Assembly: GCF_050410775.1 (NCBI RefSeq)
Contig: NZ_CP191229.1
Origin: Erwinia sp050410775
GTDB taxonomy: Bacteria; Pseudomonadota; Gammaproteobacteria; Enterobacterales; Enterobacteriaceae
Direction: 5' to 3' (one strand)
Length of the DNA stretch: 64,000 nt
The notes under the pieces are model-generated. The model was not told the origin of the DNA. It did not search any database and was given only the letters and a program-made list of their open reading frames with translations. Made by a program: the position numbers and the translations under genes. This document shows positions 1-7,940 of the stretch, in pieces. Numbering within the stretch: the first letter of the stretch is position 1; the number at the start of each line of letters is the position of its first letter.

Positions 1-608
1 GCCGCCTGCTTAAATCGGGTACCGCTACCGCCGACGAGCAGCAGAGAACCACGGCCTCCATGCAGGAAGCCGCGGCACAGCTGCGCCAGAGCCAGGCGGC
101 CGCGCTTGTCGCCCGCAAAGAGGTAGGCATTCTCCAGGCAGGTCTGAAGGAAGCCCGGGCGGATGTCGCCGCCTCCAGCGCCAGCGTCGATCAGGCCCGC
201 CTTAATCTTTCCTATACCATTATTACCGCGCCTATCGACGGTTCTGTAGGCCAGCGCGCCGTCCGTCAGGGCGCCTGGGTGGCCGCCGGAACGCGCCTGC
301 TGGCGGTGGTCCCGCTGGAACGGACTTATGTCATCGCCAACTTTCTGGAAACGCAGCTGGCTCAGATCAGGCCCGGAGAGAAGGTATCGGTTAAGGTTGA
401 TGCGCTGCCGGGCGTGACGCTGCGCGGCCATGTGGACAGCATTGCGCCCGCCACCGGCTCCACCTTCGCCGCCATCACCGCCGATAACGCAACGGGCAAC
501 TACACCAAGGTGACCCAGCGTTTGCCGGTAAAAATCATGCTGGAGCCCGGCCAGCCCGATCTGGCTCGCCTGCGGGTTGGCATGTCGGTGGTGCCAACGA
601 TTGAATAA
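1..608 (+). CDS. HlyD/EmrA-family periplasmic adaptor subunit, 5' end missing
   Basis: This is the C-terminal part of a membrane fusion protein, the periplasmic adaptor that links an inner-membrane exporter to an outer-membrane channel. The reading frame is open from base 3, so the start lies outside the window. Visible are the second half of an alpha-helical hairpin (Ala/Gln-rich, about residues 15-65), the lipoyl-like stretch LSYTIITAPIDGSVGQ, and a beta-barrel segment ending with VGMSVVPTIE. The layout is typical of EmrA/EmrK adaptors that partner MFS exporters. The partner exporter is not in the window. It could equally belong to another HlyD exporter family, so no symbol is given. Confidence 0.85.
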   Translation, partial: RLLKSGTATADEQQRTTASMQEAAAQLRQSQAAALVARKEVGILQAGLKEARADVAASSASVDQARLNLSYTIITAPIDGSVGQRAVRQGAWVAAGTRLLAVVPLERTYVIANFLETQLAQIRPGEKVSVKVDALPGVTLRGHVDSIAPATGSTFAAITADNATGNYTKVTQRLPVKIMLEPGQPDLARLRVGMSVVPTIE

Positions 609-683
609 CGCTGAAACGGCTTTCCGGGCAGAAGAATCGCCTTTATTTTAGCGAAAATAGCAGGTAAATTAGCGGCCGATCCT

Positions 684-701
684 GCCATGGGTGACCATGG
701 C
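684..701. other. Perfect hairpin with GNRA-type loop upstream of ypdK
   Basis: GCCATGG and CCATGGC form a perfect 7 bp stem closed by GTGA, a GNRA tetraloop if transcribed. It lies 83 bases before the ypdK start, in the 175 bp gap after the adaptor gene. No U-tract follows, so it is not an obvious terminator. It may be part of the ypdK leader or an adventitious palindrome. Confidence 0.4.
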
Positions 702-783
702 ACCAGACTGCGAAGGATCTTCTTTCGCGGTTAATCTGTCCGCGGCGCGCAGTTCCGGTTGTGACCGCTCAGGAGCCTTGGTT

Positions 784-855
784 GTGAAATATGCTTTGAT
801 GGGAATTTCTTTTATTCTGCTAATTTGGGCCGGCACCTTCTATCTGATGCTGTAG
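784..855 (+). CDS. ypdK: YpdK-like small membrane protein, 23 aa
   Basis: A 23-codon reading frame starting with GTG encodes VKYALMGISFILLIWAGTF and four more residues. It closely resembles E. coli YpdK, recalled as a 23-residue single-span inner-membrane protein encoded next to alaC: the shared pattern is K-Y-x2-MGISF-x3-WAGTF. Nearly the whole peptide would be one transmembrane helix. CAGGAG at 769-774 (within CTCAGGAGCC) is a good ribosome-binding site about 9 bases upstream, which supports the GTG start. It is convergent with alaC, as expected. No function is assigned to YpdK that could be inferred from sequence. Confidence 0.85.
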   Translation: MKYALMGISFILLIWAGTFYLML

Positions 856-875
856 GGCCAAAGACTTATTTTGCC

Positions 876-899
876 GGGGCAGGTCTGGCGACCTGCCCC
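876..899. terminator. Stem-loop between convergent ypdK and alaC
   Basis: GGGGCAGGT and ACCTGCCCC make a 9 bp perfect GC-rich stem with loop CTGGCG. There is no strong T-run on either side, but it sits exactly between two convergent genes, so it probably acts as a weak bidirectional terminator or an RNA-end stabiliser. Confidence 0.5.
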
Positions 900-913
900 G
901 TCGTGACTTACCT

Positions 914-2149
914 TCAGACCTCTTCTTCGCCCTCTTTTACCGTTCCCGGCAAGATCCCGTCGGCGCGAAACATCGCTTTAATTCCCCTGATGGCCTGACG
1001 AATACGATCGCTGTTCTCGATCAGCGCAAAGCGTACGTGCGTGTCGCCATAGTCACCAAAACCAATGCCCGGGGAAACGCAAACCTTCGCTTCCTGTAGC
1101 AGATGCTTGGCAAATTCCAGCGATCCCATACTGGCATAACGAGCGGGTATTTTTGCCCAGACGTACATGGAGGCTTTCGGGACATCGACCATCCAGCCCG
1201 CCTCATGCAGCCCCTTCACCAGCACATCACGGCGGCGCTTATACTGCTCAGCGATCTCCCGTACACACTGCTGATCGCCCTCCAGCGCGGCGATGGCCGC
1301 CACCTGAAGCGGCGTGAAGGTGCCGTAGTCGTGATAGCTTTTGATACGGGCAAGCGCAGCCACCAGCTCTTTATTGCCCACCATAAAGCCGATGCGCCAG
1401 CCAGCCATGTTATAGCTTTTGGAGAGCGTGAAGAACTCCACAGCCACATCGCGGGCGCCGGGCACCTGCATAATGGAAGGCGCTTTCCAGCCATCATAAA
1501 CGATGTCGGCATAGGCGAGATCGTGAATAACCAGCACGTTGTACTGCTTCGCCAGCGCTATTACGCGTTCAAAAAAGTCCAGTTCCACACACTGCGAGGT
1601 TGGGTTTGAGGGGAAGCCCAGCACCATCATCTTCGGCTTGGGATAGCTTTCGCGGATCGCCCGCTCCAGCTCGTTGAAAAAATCCACGCCCGCCACCAGC
1701 GGCACGGAGCGAACCTGCGCCCCGGCAATGACCGCGCCATAGATATGGATCGGGTAGCTGGGGTTGGGCACCAGCACCGTGTCGCCGTGATCCAGCGTCG
1801 CTAACATCAGGTGCGCCAGGCCCTCTTTAGAGCCTATGGTGACAATAGCTTCTGAATCGGGATCGATATCGACCTGATAGCGGTCAGCGTACCAGCGGGA
1901 AATGGCGCGACGCAGACGGGGAATGCCGCGAGAGGTGGAGTAGCCGTGCGTATCCTCCCGCTGGGCGACGGTGCATAATTTTTCAACGATATGCGGCGGA
2001 GTCGGGCCATCAGGATTGCCCATACTGAAATCAATAATATCTTCGCCCCGCCGGCGTGCGGCCATTTTCAGTTCAGCGGTAATATTGAACACATAGGGAG
2101 GAAGACGTTCAATGCGGGAAAAACGACGTGAAGCGCTGGAGTCAGCCAT
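914..2149 (-). CDS. alaC: Glutamate-pyruvate aminotransferase AlaC
   Basis: AlaC transfers the amino group between glutamate and pyruvate to make alanine, using pyridoxal phosphate in the cytoplasm. The 411-residue length equals the E. coli protein within one residue. Fold-type I aminotransferase motifs are present: SNPTSQ with Asn182, Asp210 and Tyr213 in HDLAYADIVYD, and the PLP-binding Lys244 in SKSYNMAGWRIGF. The C-terminal arginine motif VRFALIEN binds the substrate carboxylate. It reads leftwards, convergent with ypdK. Its position beside ypdK and near ypdAB matches E. coli and supports AlaC over other class I/II aminotransferases. Confidence 0.95.
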   Translation of the reverse strand: MADSSASRRFSRIERLPPYVFNITAELKMAARRRGEDIIDFSMGNPDGPTPPHIVEKLCTVAQREDTHGYSTSRGIPRLRRAISRWYADRYQVDIDPDSEAIVTIGSKEGLAHLMLATLDHGDTVLVPNPSYPIHIYGAVIAGAQVRSVPLVAGVDFFNELERAIRESYPKPKMMVLGFPSNPTSQCVELDFFERVIALAKQYNVLVIHDLAYADIVYDGWKAPSIMQVPGARDVAVEFFTLSKSYNMAGWRIGFMVGNKELVAALARIKSYHDYGTFTPLQVAAIAALEGDQQCVREIAEQYKRRRDVLVKGLHEAGWMVDVPKASMYVWAKIPARYASMGSLEFAKHLLQEAKVCVSPGIGFGDYGDTHVRFALIENSDRIRQAIRGIKAMFRADGILPGTVKEGEEEV

Positions 2150-2268
2150 AGAGTCCTCTGATTTACGTTAGCGCCCGGACCGTCCGAGCGACGCTGACCA
2201 GTAACTGGTCGAAGAATGACCATAGCTTACGGCCTGGCCTGCTGTCGATAGCCCCCGCAAAATAAGTT

Positions 2269-2796
2269 TTAGCGGTCTGACTTCAGCCGGCCAAACACCC
2301 AGTCGTTCACCCACTGGCCGCGAAGCAGGTAATTATCCCGCAGCGTCCCTTCAAGCTGAAAACCGTTTTTCTCCAGCACGCGCCTTGAGGCCCAGTTGCC
2401 CTCGACCACCTGCGCCTTAAGCTTATGAAACTCGCACTCGCTAAAAAGATAGCTGGCTAACGCGGCCACGGCCTCGCTGCCGTACCCTTTGCCGAAATGG
2501 GCTTTAAGCAGCGAATAACCTACCTCCGCCTGACGGTAAGGTGCCCACTCGGGATTCGCTCCAATCATGCCAATCTCCTCCCCGCTCTCTTTCAGCCGGA
2601 TGGTCAGGCAGAGCATATGAAAACTGGTGCGCTGCCAGGGTGCCAGACGGTCAGAGAAGCGCTGACGAATATCCGCCAGCTGCGGTACCGCGCTGATATA
2701 TTTCATGGTGGTTTCATCGGTATGGACCTGATGAAACAGCTGCCAGTCCTCGGGTTTCAGGCGGGTCAGCCTTAGTCGTTCCGTTACGAGTTGCAT
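2269..2796 (-). CDS. RimJ/RimL-type GNAT N-acetyltransferase
   Basis: A 175-residue GCN5-related acetyltransferase of the Acetyltransf_3 (RimJ/RimL) group, which moves an acetyl group from acetyl-CoA to an amine. The opening MQLVTERLRLTRL, the central region GYSLLKAHFGKGYGSEA with the acetyl-CoA pyrophosphate-binding loop (Gly-Lys-Gly-Tyr-Gly), and the late KNGFQLEGTLR are typical. The substrate cannot be told from sequence; small molecules, protein N-termini or antibiotics are all possible in this family. It lies 119 bp upstream of alaC on the same strand and may be co-transcribed with it. It is divergent from the ybiU-type gene. Confidence 0.85.
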   Translation of the reverse strand: MQLVTERLRLTRLKPEDWQLFHQVHTDETTMKYISAVPQLADIRQRFSDRLAPWQRTSFHMLCLTIRLKESGEEIGMIGANPEWAPYRQAEVGYSLLKAHFGKGYGSEAVAALASYLFSECEFHKLKAQVVEGNWASRRVLEKNGFQLEGTLRDNYLLRGQWVNDWVFGRLKSDR

Positions 2797-2916
2797 AGTC
2801 TCCTCATAAAAGGGGAATTGGTTGCAGATTTCCGCCCCTTTTTGTTACCGCTTTTACGCGCTGTAATCCTTCCTGTACCTACATAAACATAACGATATTG
2901 TTACAGGAGAACCACA

Positions 2917-4155
2917 ATGCCCGCCCTCAAAAATGAAAATATTCCGCAAACCGTCCGCGATATTAAACGCCAGCTGCGGGAAAGCCTGCCGCAGTATCGC
3001 GAGGTATTTCAACAGGTAGATGCGCATATTCGTCAGCAAATTCAGCAAATCAATCATGAGCAGCAGCAGGGACACAATCCTGTCCCGCAGATTCAGGCGG
3101 ACGATATTCTTCAGCAGCGCATCAGCGACGCGCAGAAAGCGCTGATTCGCCAGCGTGGATGCTGCACCATTCAGGGGGTTTTTCCACAGCGCGATGCGGA
3201 AGCCTGGAATCAGGAAATTGGCGATTACCTTGAGCGCAATGATTTTGCCGGGCGCCTTAAGGGGGCGGCGAAAGATAACTATTTTGGCGATCTGAAACAG
3301 GGAAAGCCGCAGATTTACGGCATCTACTGGTCCCGCCCCCAGGTTGCCGCTCGTCAGCATGAGCGCATGAACGCGATCCAGGTTTTTCTCAACTCGCTCT
3401 GGCAGACGGAAAGCCAGGGTAAACAGCATTTCGATCCCTCGCGTATCGTCAGCTATGCCGACCGCATCCGCCGTCGTCAGCCGGGCGCCGGCTCGCTGGG
3501 GCTCTCCCCGCACGTTGATGGCGGTTCGCTTGAGCGCTGGCTGGACGCAAATTTTCGTCACGTTTATCGCCATGTCTTCAGCGGTGAGTGGCAGCGCTAC
3601 AACCCGTTTGATGGCGAAATGCGGACGGAAGTTCGTGAGTTCGCCTCCCCCGCCGTCTGCTCCATGTTCCGCACCTTTCAGGGCTGGACTGCGCTTACGC
3701 CGCAGCGCAAGCATGGCGGTACGCTGAACCTGCTGCCCGTGGCTGATGCGATGGCCTGGATATTGCTGCGTGCGCTTCAGGATGATGTCCCGGAGGACGA
3801 TTTCTGCGGTGCGGCACCGGGACGCGCCCTCTCCATCAGTGAAGAGTGGCATCCCCTTTTACTGAGTGGGATTTCCGCAATTCCCGATATGGAAGCGGGA
3901 GATGCGGTGTTCTGGCACTGCGATGTGGTCCATGCCGTGGAGAATGAACATCTGGGCGAGACGGACAGCAACGTCATGTATATTTCCAGCGCGCCCTGGT
4001 GTGAAAAAAATGCGGCTTACCTCCAGCGTCAGTGGCCCGCTTTTGTCGAGGGTCGCTCGCCGCCGGATTTCGCCGCCGATGATTTTGAGGTGGATTTCGA
4101 CGGTCGCGCCACCGAAGCGATGCTGACGCCGCTCGGCAAGTCACAGATGCGCTGA
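2917..4155 (+). CDS. ybiU: YbiU-family (DUF1479) protein, putative Fe(II)-dependent dioxygenase
   Basis: A 412-residue protein of the DUF1479/YbiU family, close to the length I recall for E. coli YbiU (about 420). The sequence carries His199-x-Asp201 (in LSPHVDGGSLERW) and a distal His339 (CDVVHAVENEH), a spacing that fits the iron-binding triad of 2-oxoglutarate oxygenases. The enzyme role is therefore an inference; no substrate is known to me. CAGGAG precedes the ATG by about 8 bases. In E. coli ybiU lies elsewhere on the chromosome, so its place between alaC and ypdA is a local difference. A hairpin followed by TTTCC ends the unit. Confidence 0.8.
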   Translation: MPALKNENIPQTVRDIKRQLRESLPQYREVFQQVDAHIRQQIQQINHEQQQGHNPVPQIQADDILQQRISDAQKALIRQRGCCTIQGVFPQRDAEAWNQEIGDYLERNDFAGRLKGAAKDNYFGDLKQGKPQIYGIYWSRPQVAARQHERMNAIQVFLNSLWQTESQGKQHFDPSRIVSYADRIRRRQPGAGSLGLSPHVDGGSLERWLDANFRHVYRHVFSGEWQRYNPFDGEMRTEVREFASPAVCSMFRTFQGWTALTPQRKHGGTLNLLPVADAMAWILLRALQDDVPEDDFCGAAPGRALSISEEWHPLLLSGISAIPDMEAGDAVFWHCDVVHAVENEHLGETDSNVMYISSAPWCEKNAAYLQRQWPAFVEGRSPPDFAADDFEVDFDGRATEAMLTPLGKSQMR

Positions 4156-4180
4156 AGCCTCGCAGTTTTGCTCCGCTGAT

Positions 4181-4209
4181 GGCGCCGGATCGCCTGTCCG
4201 GCGCCTTTC
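4181..4209 (+). terminator. Terminator after the ybiU-type gene
   Basis: GGCGCCGGA and TCCGGCGCC form a 9 bp perfect stem with a 7-base loop, followed by TTTCCTCC. The T-run is short, so strength is uncertain. Confidence 0.6.
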
Positions 4210-4337
4210 CTCCCCCGGCAGTAATCAGCAAAAATTGATCCAGACGGGGTTAGGGCCCGTTCAGTCACGGCACGCCTGGCACATCTGACGTGGTTTCCTT
4301 ATGATGTCATTCTCATTTTGTCGTCACCGAGGCGCCC

Positions 4338-6086
4338 GTGCACCCGATGTTTGAGATGCTGCTTGCCGTATTAGACCGTGCAGCGCTAATGCTGATCTGC
4401 CTGTTTTTTCTGACCCGCACCCGCCATTTCCGGCAGCTTTTGCAAAAGGATGAGCACTCCCGTCAGGAGCTGATGGCGGTGACGGCGATTTTTTCGCTGT
4501 TCGCTCTGTTCGGCACCTGGAGCGGGATTAACGTTGAAGGTTCGCTGGTTAACGTGCGCACCATCGCCATTATTTCCGGCGGCATCCTGTTTGGTCCCTG
4601 GGTGGGTATCGCTACCGGCGTCATCGCCGGGGTGCACCGTTTTCTGATTGATATCCACGGCGTCACCTCCATTCCCTGTCTGATTACCAGCGTGACGGCC
4701 GGCTGCGTCTCCGGCTGGATCAATCTTAAAGTGGTGAAAGAGAAACGCTGGAGCATGGGCATCATCGGCGGCATGCTTTGCGAAACGCTGACGATGGTGC
4801 TGATTCTGGTCTGGGCGGAGCCGACCCGGCTGGGCGTGGAGATCATCAGTGAAATTGCGCTGCCGATGATTCTGGGGGCGGCCAGCATCGGGCTGATCGT
4901 TCTGCTTGTGCAGAGCGTGGAGGGCGAGAAAGAGGCGGTCGCCGCGCGGCAGGCCAAGCTGGCGCTGGAAATAGCCAATAAAACCCTGCCGCTGTTTCGT
5001 CAGATTAACAGTGACTCGCTGCGACAAGTCTGTTCGATTATCCGCCAGGATATCAACGCGGATGCGGTGGCGATGACCAATAAGAATCAGATCCTCGCCT
5101 ATGTTGGCGTGGGTGAAGATAATTATCTCTATGGCGACGACGCGATCAGCCCCACGACGGCGAAAGCGATCGCGAACGGGGAAATCATTATTAAAAATAA
5201 TGATGAGGCGCACCGTACGCCGGAAATTCATTCAATGATCGTTATTCCGCTGTGGGAAAAGGGCGAAGTCACCGGCACGCTGAAAATTTATTATCGCCAC
5301 GCGCACCGCATCACCTGGTCTCTGAGGGAGATGGCGGTCGGTCTGTCGCAAATTATCTCGACGCAGCTTGAGGTTTCCCGCGCCGAGCAGCTGCGGGAAA
5401 TGGCGAACAAAGCGGAGCTGCGGGCGCTACAGAGCAAAATTAATCCCCACTTCCTGTTTAATGCGCTGAACGCCATCTCCTCATCCATCCGCATTAATCC
5501 GGACACCGCGCGCCAGCTGATCACCAACCTGTCGCGCTATCTTCGCTATAACCTGGAGCTGAACGATGATGAGATTATTGATATCAAAAAAGAGCTCTAC
5601 CAGATCAAAGACTATATCGCCATTGAACAGGCCCGTTTCGGCGATAAGCTGACGGTCATTTACGATATTGATGAGGAGATTAACTGCTGCCTGCCGAGCC
5701 TGCTGATTCAGCCGTTGATAGAAAATGCTATCGTGCACGGCATCCATCCCTGTCGGGGAAAAGGCGTGGTGACCCTGAGCCTGCAGGACCAGGGCGAGCG
5801 CGTCAGGATTTCGGTGCGGGATACCGGGAATGGCATCAGCGAAGAGGTGATGGCAAGAGTCAAAAATAATGAAATGCCGGGCAATAAAATTGGCCTGCTC
5901 AACGTTCATCATCGCGTGAAGCTGCGCTATGGCGAGGGGTTACATATCCAGCGCCTGTCACCGGGCACGGAGATCACCTTCTGCATCAGTAAAGACGGGA
6001 CGCTGCTGCCGGAAAACCAGCGCGTTGCCTTAACCGCCAGCCACACGACTAAACAGGAAAATCATCATGAAAGCCATCATCGTTGA
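4338..6086 (+). CDS. ypdA: Sensor histidine kinase YpdA (pyruvate-sensing, LytS type)
   Basis: Membrane sensor kinase of the LytS/YehU family; in E. coli YpdA/YpdB responds to extracellular pyruvate. The first 195 residues hold the 5TM-5TMR_LYT sensor with helices around 10-25, 48-60, 75-95, 115-130, 140-160 and 172-192. A GAF-like domain follows (about 215-345). Then come the His-kinase box with His371 in SKINPHFLFNALNAISSSIR and an HATPase with PLIENAIVHGI and DTGNGI. GTG at 4338 was chosen because the N-terminus MHPMFEMLL aligns with E. coli MHEIFNMLL as recalled. The 3' end overlaps ypdB by 20 bases, so the pair is translationally coupled. The C-terminal tail is longer than in E. coli and not conserved. 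Confidence 0.93.
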   Translation: MHPMFEMLLAVLDRAALMLICLFFLTRTRHFRQLLQKDEHSRQELMAVTAIFSLFALFGTWSGINVEGSLVNVRTIAIISGGILFGPWVGIATGVIAGVHRFLIDIHGVTSIPCLITSVTAGCVSGWINLKVVKEKRWSMGIIGGMLCETLTMVLILVWAEPTRLGVEIISEIALPMILGAASIGLIVLLVQSVEGEKEAVAARQAKLALEIANKTLPLFRQINSDSLRQVCSIIRQDINADAVAMTNKNQILAYVGVGEDNYLYGDDAISPTTAKAIANGEIIIKNNDEAHRTPEIHSMIVIPLWEKGEVTGTLKIYYRHAHRITWSLREMAVGLSQIISTQLEVSRAEQLREMANKAELRALQSKINPHFLFNALNAISSSIRINPDTARQLITNLSRYLRYNLELNDDEIIDIKKELYQIKDYIAIEQARFGDKLTVIYDIDEEINCCLPSLLIQPLIENAIVHGIHPCRGKGVVTLSLQDQGERVRISVRDTGNGISEEVMARVKNNEMPGNKIGLLNVHHRVKLRYGEGLHIQRLSPGTEITFCISKDGTLLPENQRVALTASHTTKQENHHESHHR

Positions 6087-6798
6087 GGATGAGTTTCTGG
6101 CACAGCAGGAGCTGAGCTGGCTGATCCGACAGCACAGCCAGATCGCCATCGACGCAACCTTTGATGACGGCCTGGACGTCCTGAAATATCTGCAAACCCA
6201 CCAGGTGGATGTGATATTTCTCGATATCAACATCCCCTCACTGGACGGCGTGCTGCTGGCGCAAAATATCAGTAAGTTTTCTCACAAGCCGCTGATCGTC
6301 TTTATTACCGCCTGCAAAGAGCACGCCATTGAGGCTTTTGAGCTGGAAGCGTTCGACTATATTCTCAAGCCCTATCATGAGATGCGTATCGTCACCATGT
6401 TACGCAAGCTGGAAAATACGCTACAGCAGGCGCAGCTGCTCAGCAATCCGGAAGCGCCGCGCCCCACTACGCATACCGTGAATCTGGTGAAAGATGAGCG
6501 CATCATCGTGACCGATATCGACGATATCTACTATATCGAGGCGCACGAAAAGATGACGTTTGTTTATACCCGGCGGGAAGAGTATGTGATGTCGGTGAAT
6601 ATCACTGAATTTTGTAGCCGGCTGCCTGAAGAGGGCTTCTTTCGCTGCCACCGATCCTACTGCGTGAACCTCAGCAAGATCCGTGAGATTGAGCCCTGGT
6701 TCAACAACACTTACATGCTTAAGCTGCGCGACCTGGCGTTTCAGGTGCCGGTCAGCCGCAGTAAGGTAAAAGCGTTCCGGCAGCTGATGAGGCTGTAG
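6067..6798 (+). CDS. ypdB: LytTR-type response regulator YpdB
   Basis: Cytoplasmic response regulator partnered with YpdA; E. coli YpdB activates the transporter gene yhjX. The receiver domain (1-120) has the acidic pair in VEDE, the phosphoacceptor Asp53 in FLDINIPSLDG and the conserved Lys in LKPYH. A LytTR DNA-binding domain occupies about 137-243, with the typical YIEAHEKMTFVYT and FFRCHRSYCVNL. It overlaps the end of ypdA by 20 bases. The target gene yhjX is not in this window. Confidence 0.93.
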   Translation: MKAIIVEDEFLAQQELSWLIRQHSQIAIDATFDDGLDVLKYLQTHQVDVIFLDINIPSLDGVLLAQNISKFSHKPLIVFITACKEHAIEAFELEAFDYILKPYHEMRIVTMLRKLENTLQQAQLLSNPEAPRPTTHTVNLVKDERIIVTDIDDIYYIEAHEKMTFVYTRREEYVMSVNITEFCSRLPEEGFFRCHRSYCVNLSKIREIEPWFNNTYMLKLRDLAFQVPVSRSKVKAFRQLMRL

Positions 6799-6800
6799 CC

Positions 6801-6823
6801 TTCAGGGCCTGTACGGCCCTGAA
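6801..6823. terminator. Stem-loop between convergent ypdB and glk
   Basis: TTCAGGGCC and GGCCCTGAA give a 9 bp perfect stem with loop TGTAC, placed between the stop codons of ypdB and glk. No clear T-run follows, so it may act as a bidirectional 3'-end structure. Confidence 0.55.
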
Positions 6824-6832
6824 GAAAGAGGA

Positions 6833-7798
6833 TCAGAGCACGCTGCCCAGCGTCTGACGCAGATGTGCACCGGCGCCCAGCAAGCCCGGCTTATCGTGGG
6901 TGATCAGATAGACGGGAATATTCTGCACATAATCCCTGAAACGCCCCTTATCCTCAAACGCCGCACGGAAGCCAGACGCTTTAAAGAACTCCAGGAAACG
7001 CGGCACGATGCCGCCAGCGATATAAACGCCGCCAAACGTGGCCATGGTCAACGCCAGGTTACCGCCAAAGCGCCCCATGATGACGCAAAACAGCGCCAGC
7101 GCCCGGCGGCAGTCGGTACAGCTGTCATCCAGCGCCCGCTGCGACACATCTTTCGGCTTCAGATTTTCCGGCACCCGGTTATCTGATTTGACAATGGCGC
7201 GGTACAGATTGACCAGCCCGGCGCCTGAAAGCACGCGCTCGGCCGAGACATGGCCCAGCTCCGCCCGCAGCACTTCCAGAATCATATCTTCTTCGTCGCT
7301 GTTGGCGGCTAGATCGACGTGCCCGCCTTCGCCCGGCAGGCTGACCCAGCGCTTATCAACGTGAACGAGATGCGCAACGCCCAGCCCGGTTCCCGCCCCG
7401 TAAACGGCGACAGGTTTATCTTTCACCGGCGCGGAGCCACCGAACTGCATGACGTCATCTTCCGAAAGCATCGGAATGGCCATCGATACGGCGGTGAAAT
7501 CGTTGATGATCTCCAGATGGTCGAAGCCCAGGTTCGCCTTCATTTTGCTGGTGGAAAATGCCCAGTCATGGTTGGTCATTTCCACCCAGTCCTCGGTGAT
7601 CGGACAGGCGATGGCGATGCAGCCATCGGTAACCGCCTGCTTTTGCTCATCAAGATAGAAACGGATCACCGCTTCAAGGCTGTCGTAATCTGCTGTGGAG
7701 AACGTTTTGGCGTGTGAAACGGCACCGTTCTCAACATCACACAGTGCCAGGCGCGCGTTAGTGCCGCCGACATCACCTACCAAAGCATACGTAGTCAT
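6833..7798 (-). CDS. glk: Glucokinase
   Basis: Glk phosphorylates free intracellular glucose with ATP to glucose 6-phosphate, complementing PTS uptake. The 321-residue length matches E. coli Glk. The N-terminal ATP-binding motif GDVGGTNARLALC (8-20) is clear. The catalytic base lies in NDFTAVSM, the GAGTGLGVA loop and the PGEGGHVDL motif follow, and a late GGVYIAGGIVPR binds adenosine. It is convergent with ypdB and reads in the same direction as ipdC, whose stop lies about 140 bp upstream. Confidence 0.96.
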   Translation of the reverse strand: MTTYALVGDVGGTNARLALCDVENGAVSHAKTFSTADYDSLEAVIRFYLDEQKQAVTDGCIAIACPITEDWVEMTNHDWAFSTSKMKANLGFDHLEIINDFTAVSMAIPMLSEDDVMQFGGSAPVKDKPVAVYGAGTGLGVAHLVHVDKRWVSLPGEGGHVDLAANSDEEDMILEVLRAELGHVSAERVLSGAGLVNLYRAIVKSDNRVPENLKPKDVSQRALDDSCTDCRRALALFCVIMGRFGGNLALTMATFGGVYIAGGIVPRFLEFFKASGFRAAFEDKGRFRDYVQNIPVYLITHDKPGLLGAGAHLRQTLGSVL

Positions 7799-7940
7799 TA
7801 TTGTTTTGCTCCGCTTACGTCATTTAAACACACTATAAATTTCCTCCACTCAAACAACAACGCCCATCCTCGGGCCGGATTGAGTCAGTCACGCTGCAAC
7901 CGCTTACCTTACCTGCCCGGGCCTCCCTTGCACACGGGCA

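Noticed and set aside
2854..3852. 332-codon open frame on the minus strand
   Set aside because: It lies antisense to the ybiU-type gene, whose product matches a known family; the antisense frame has no family features.
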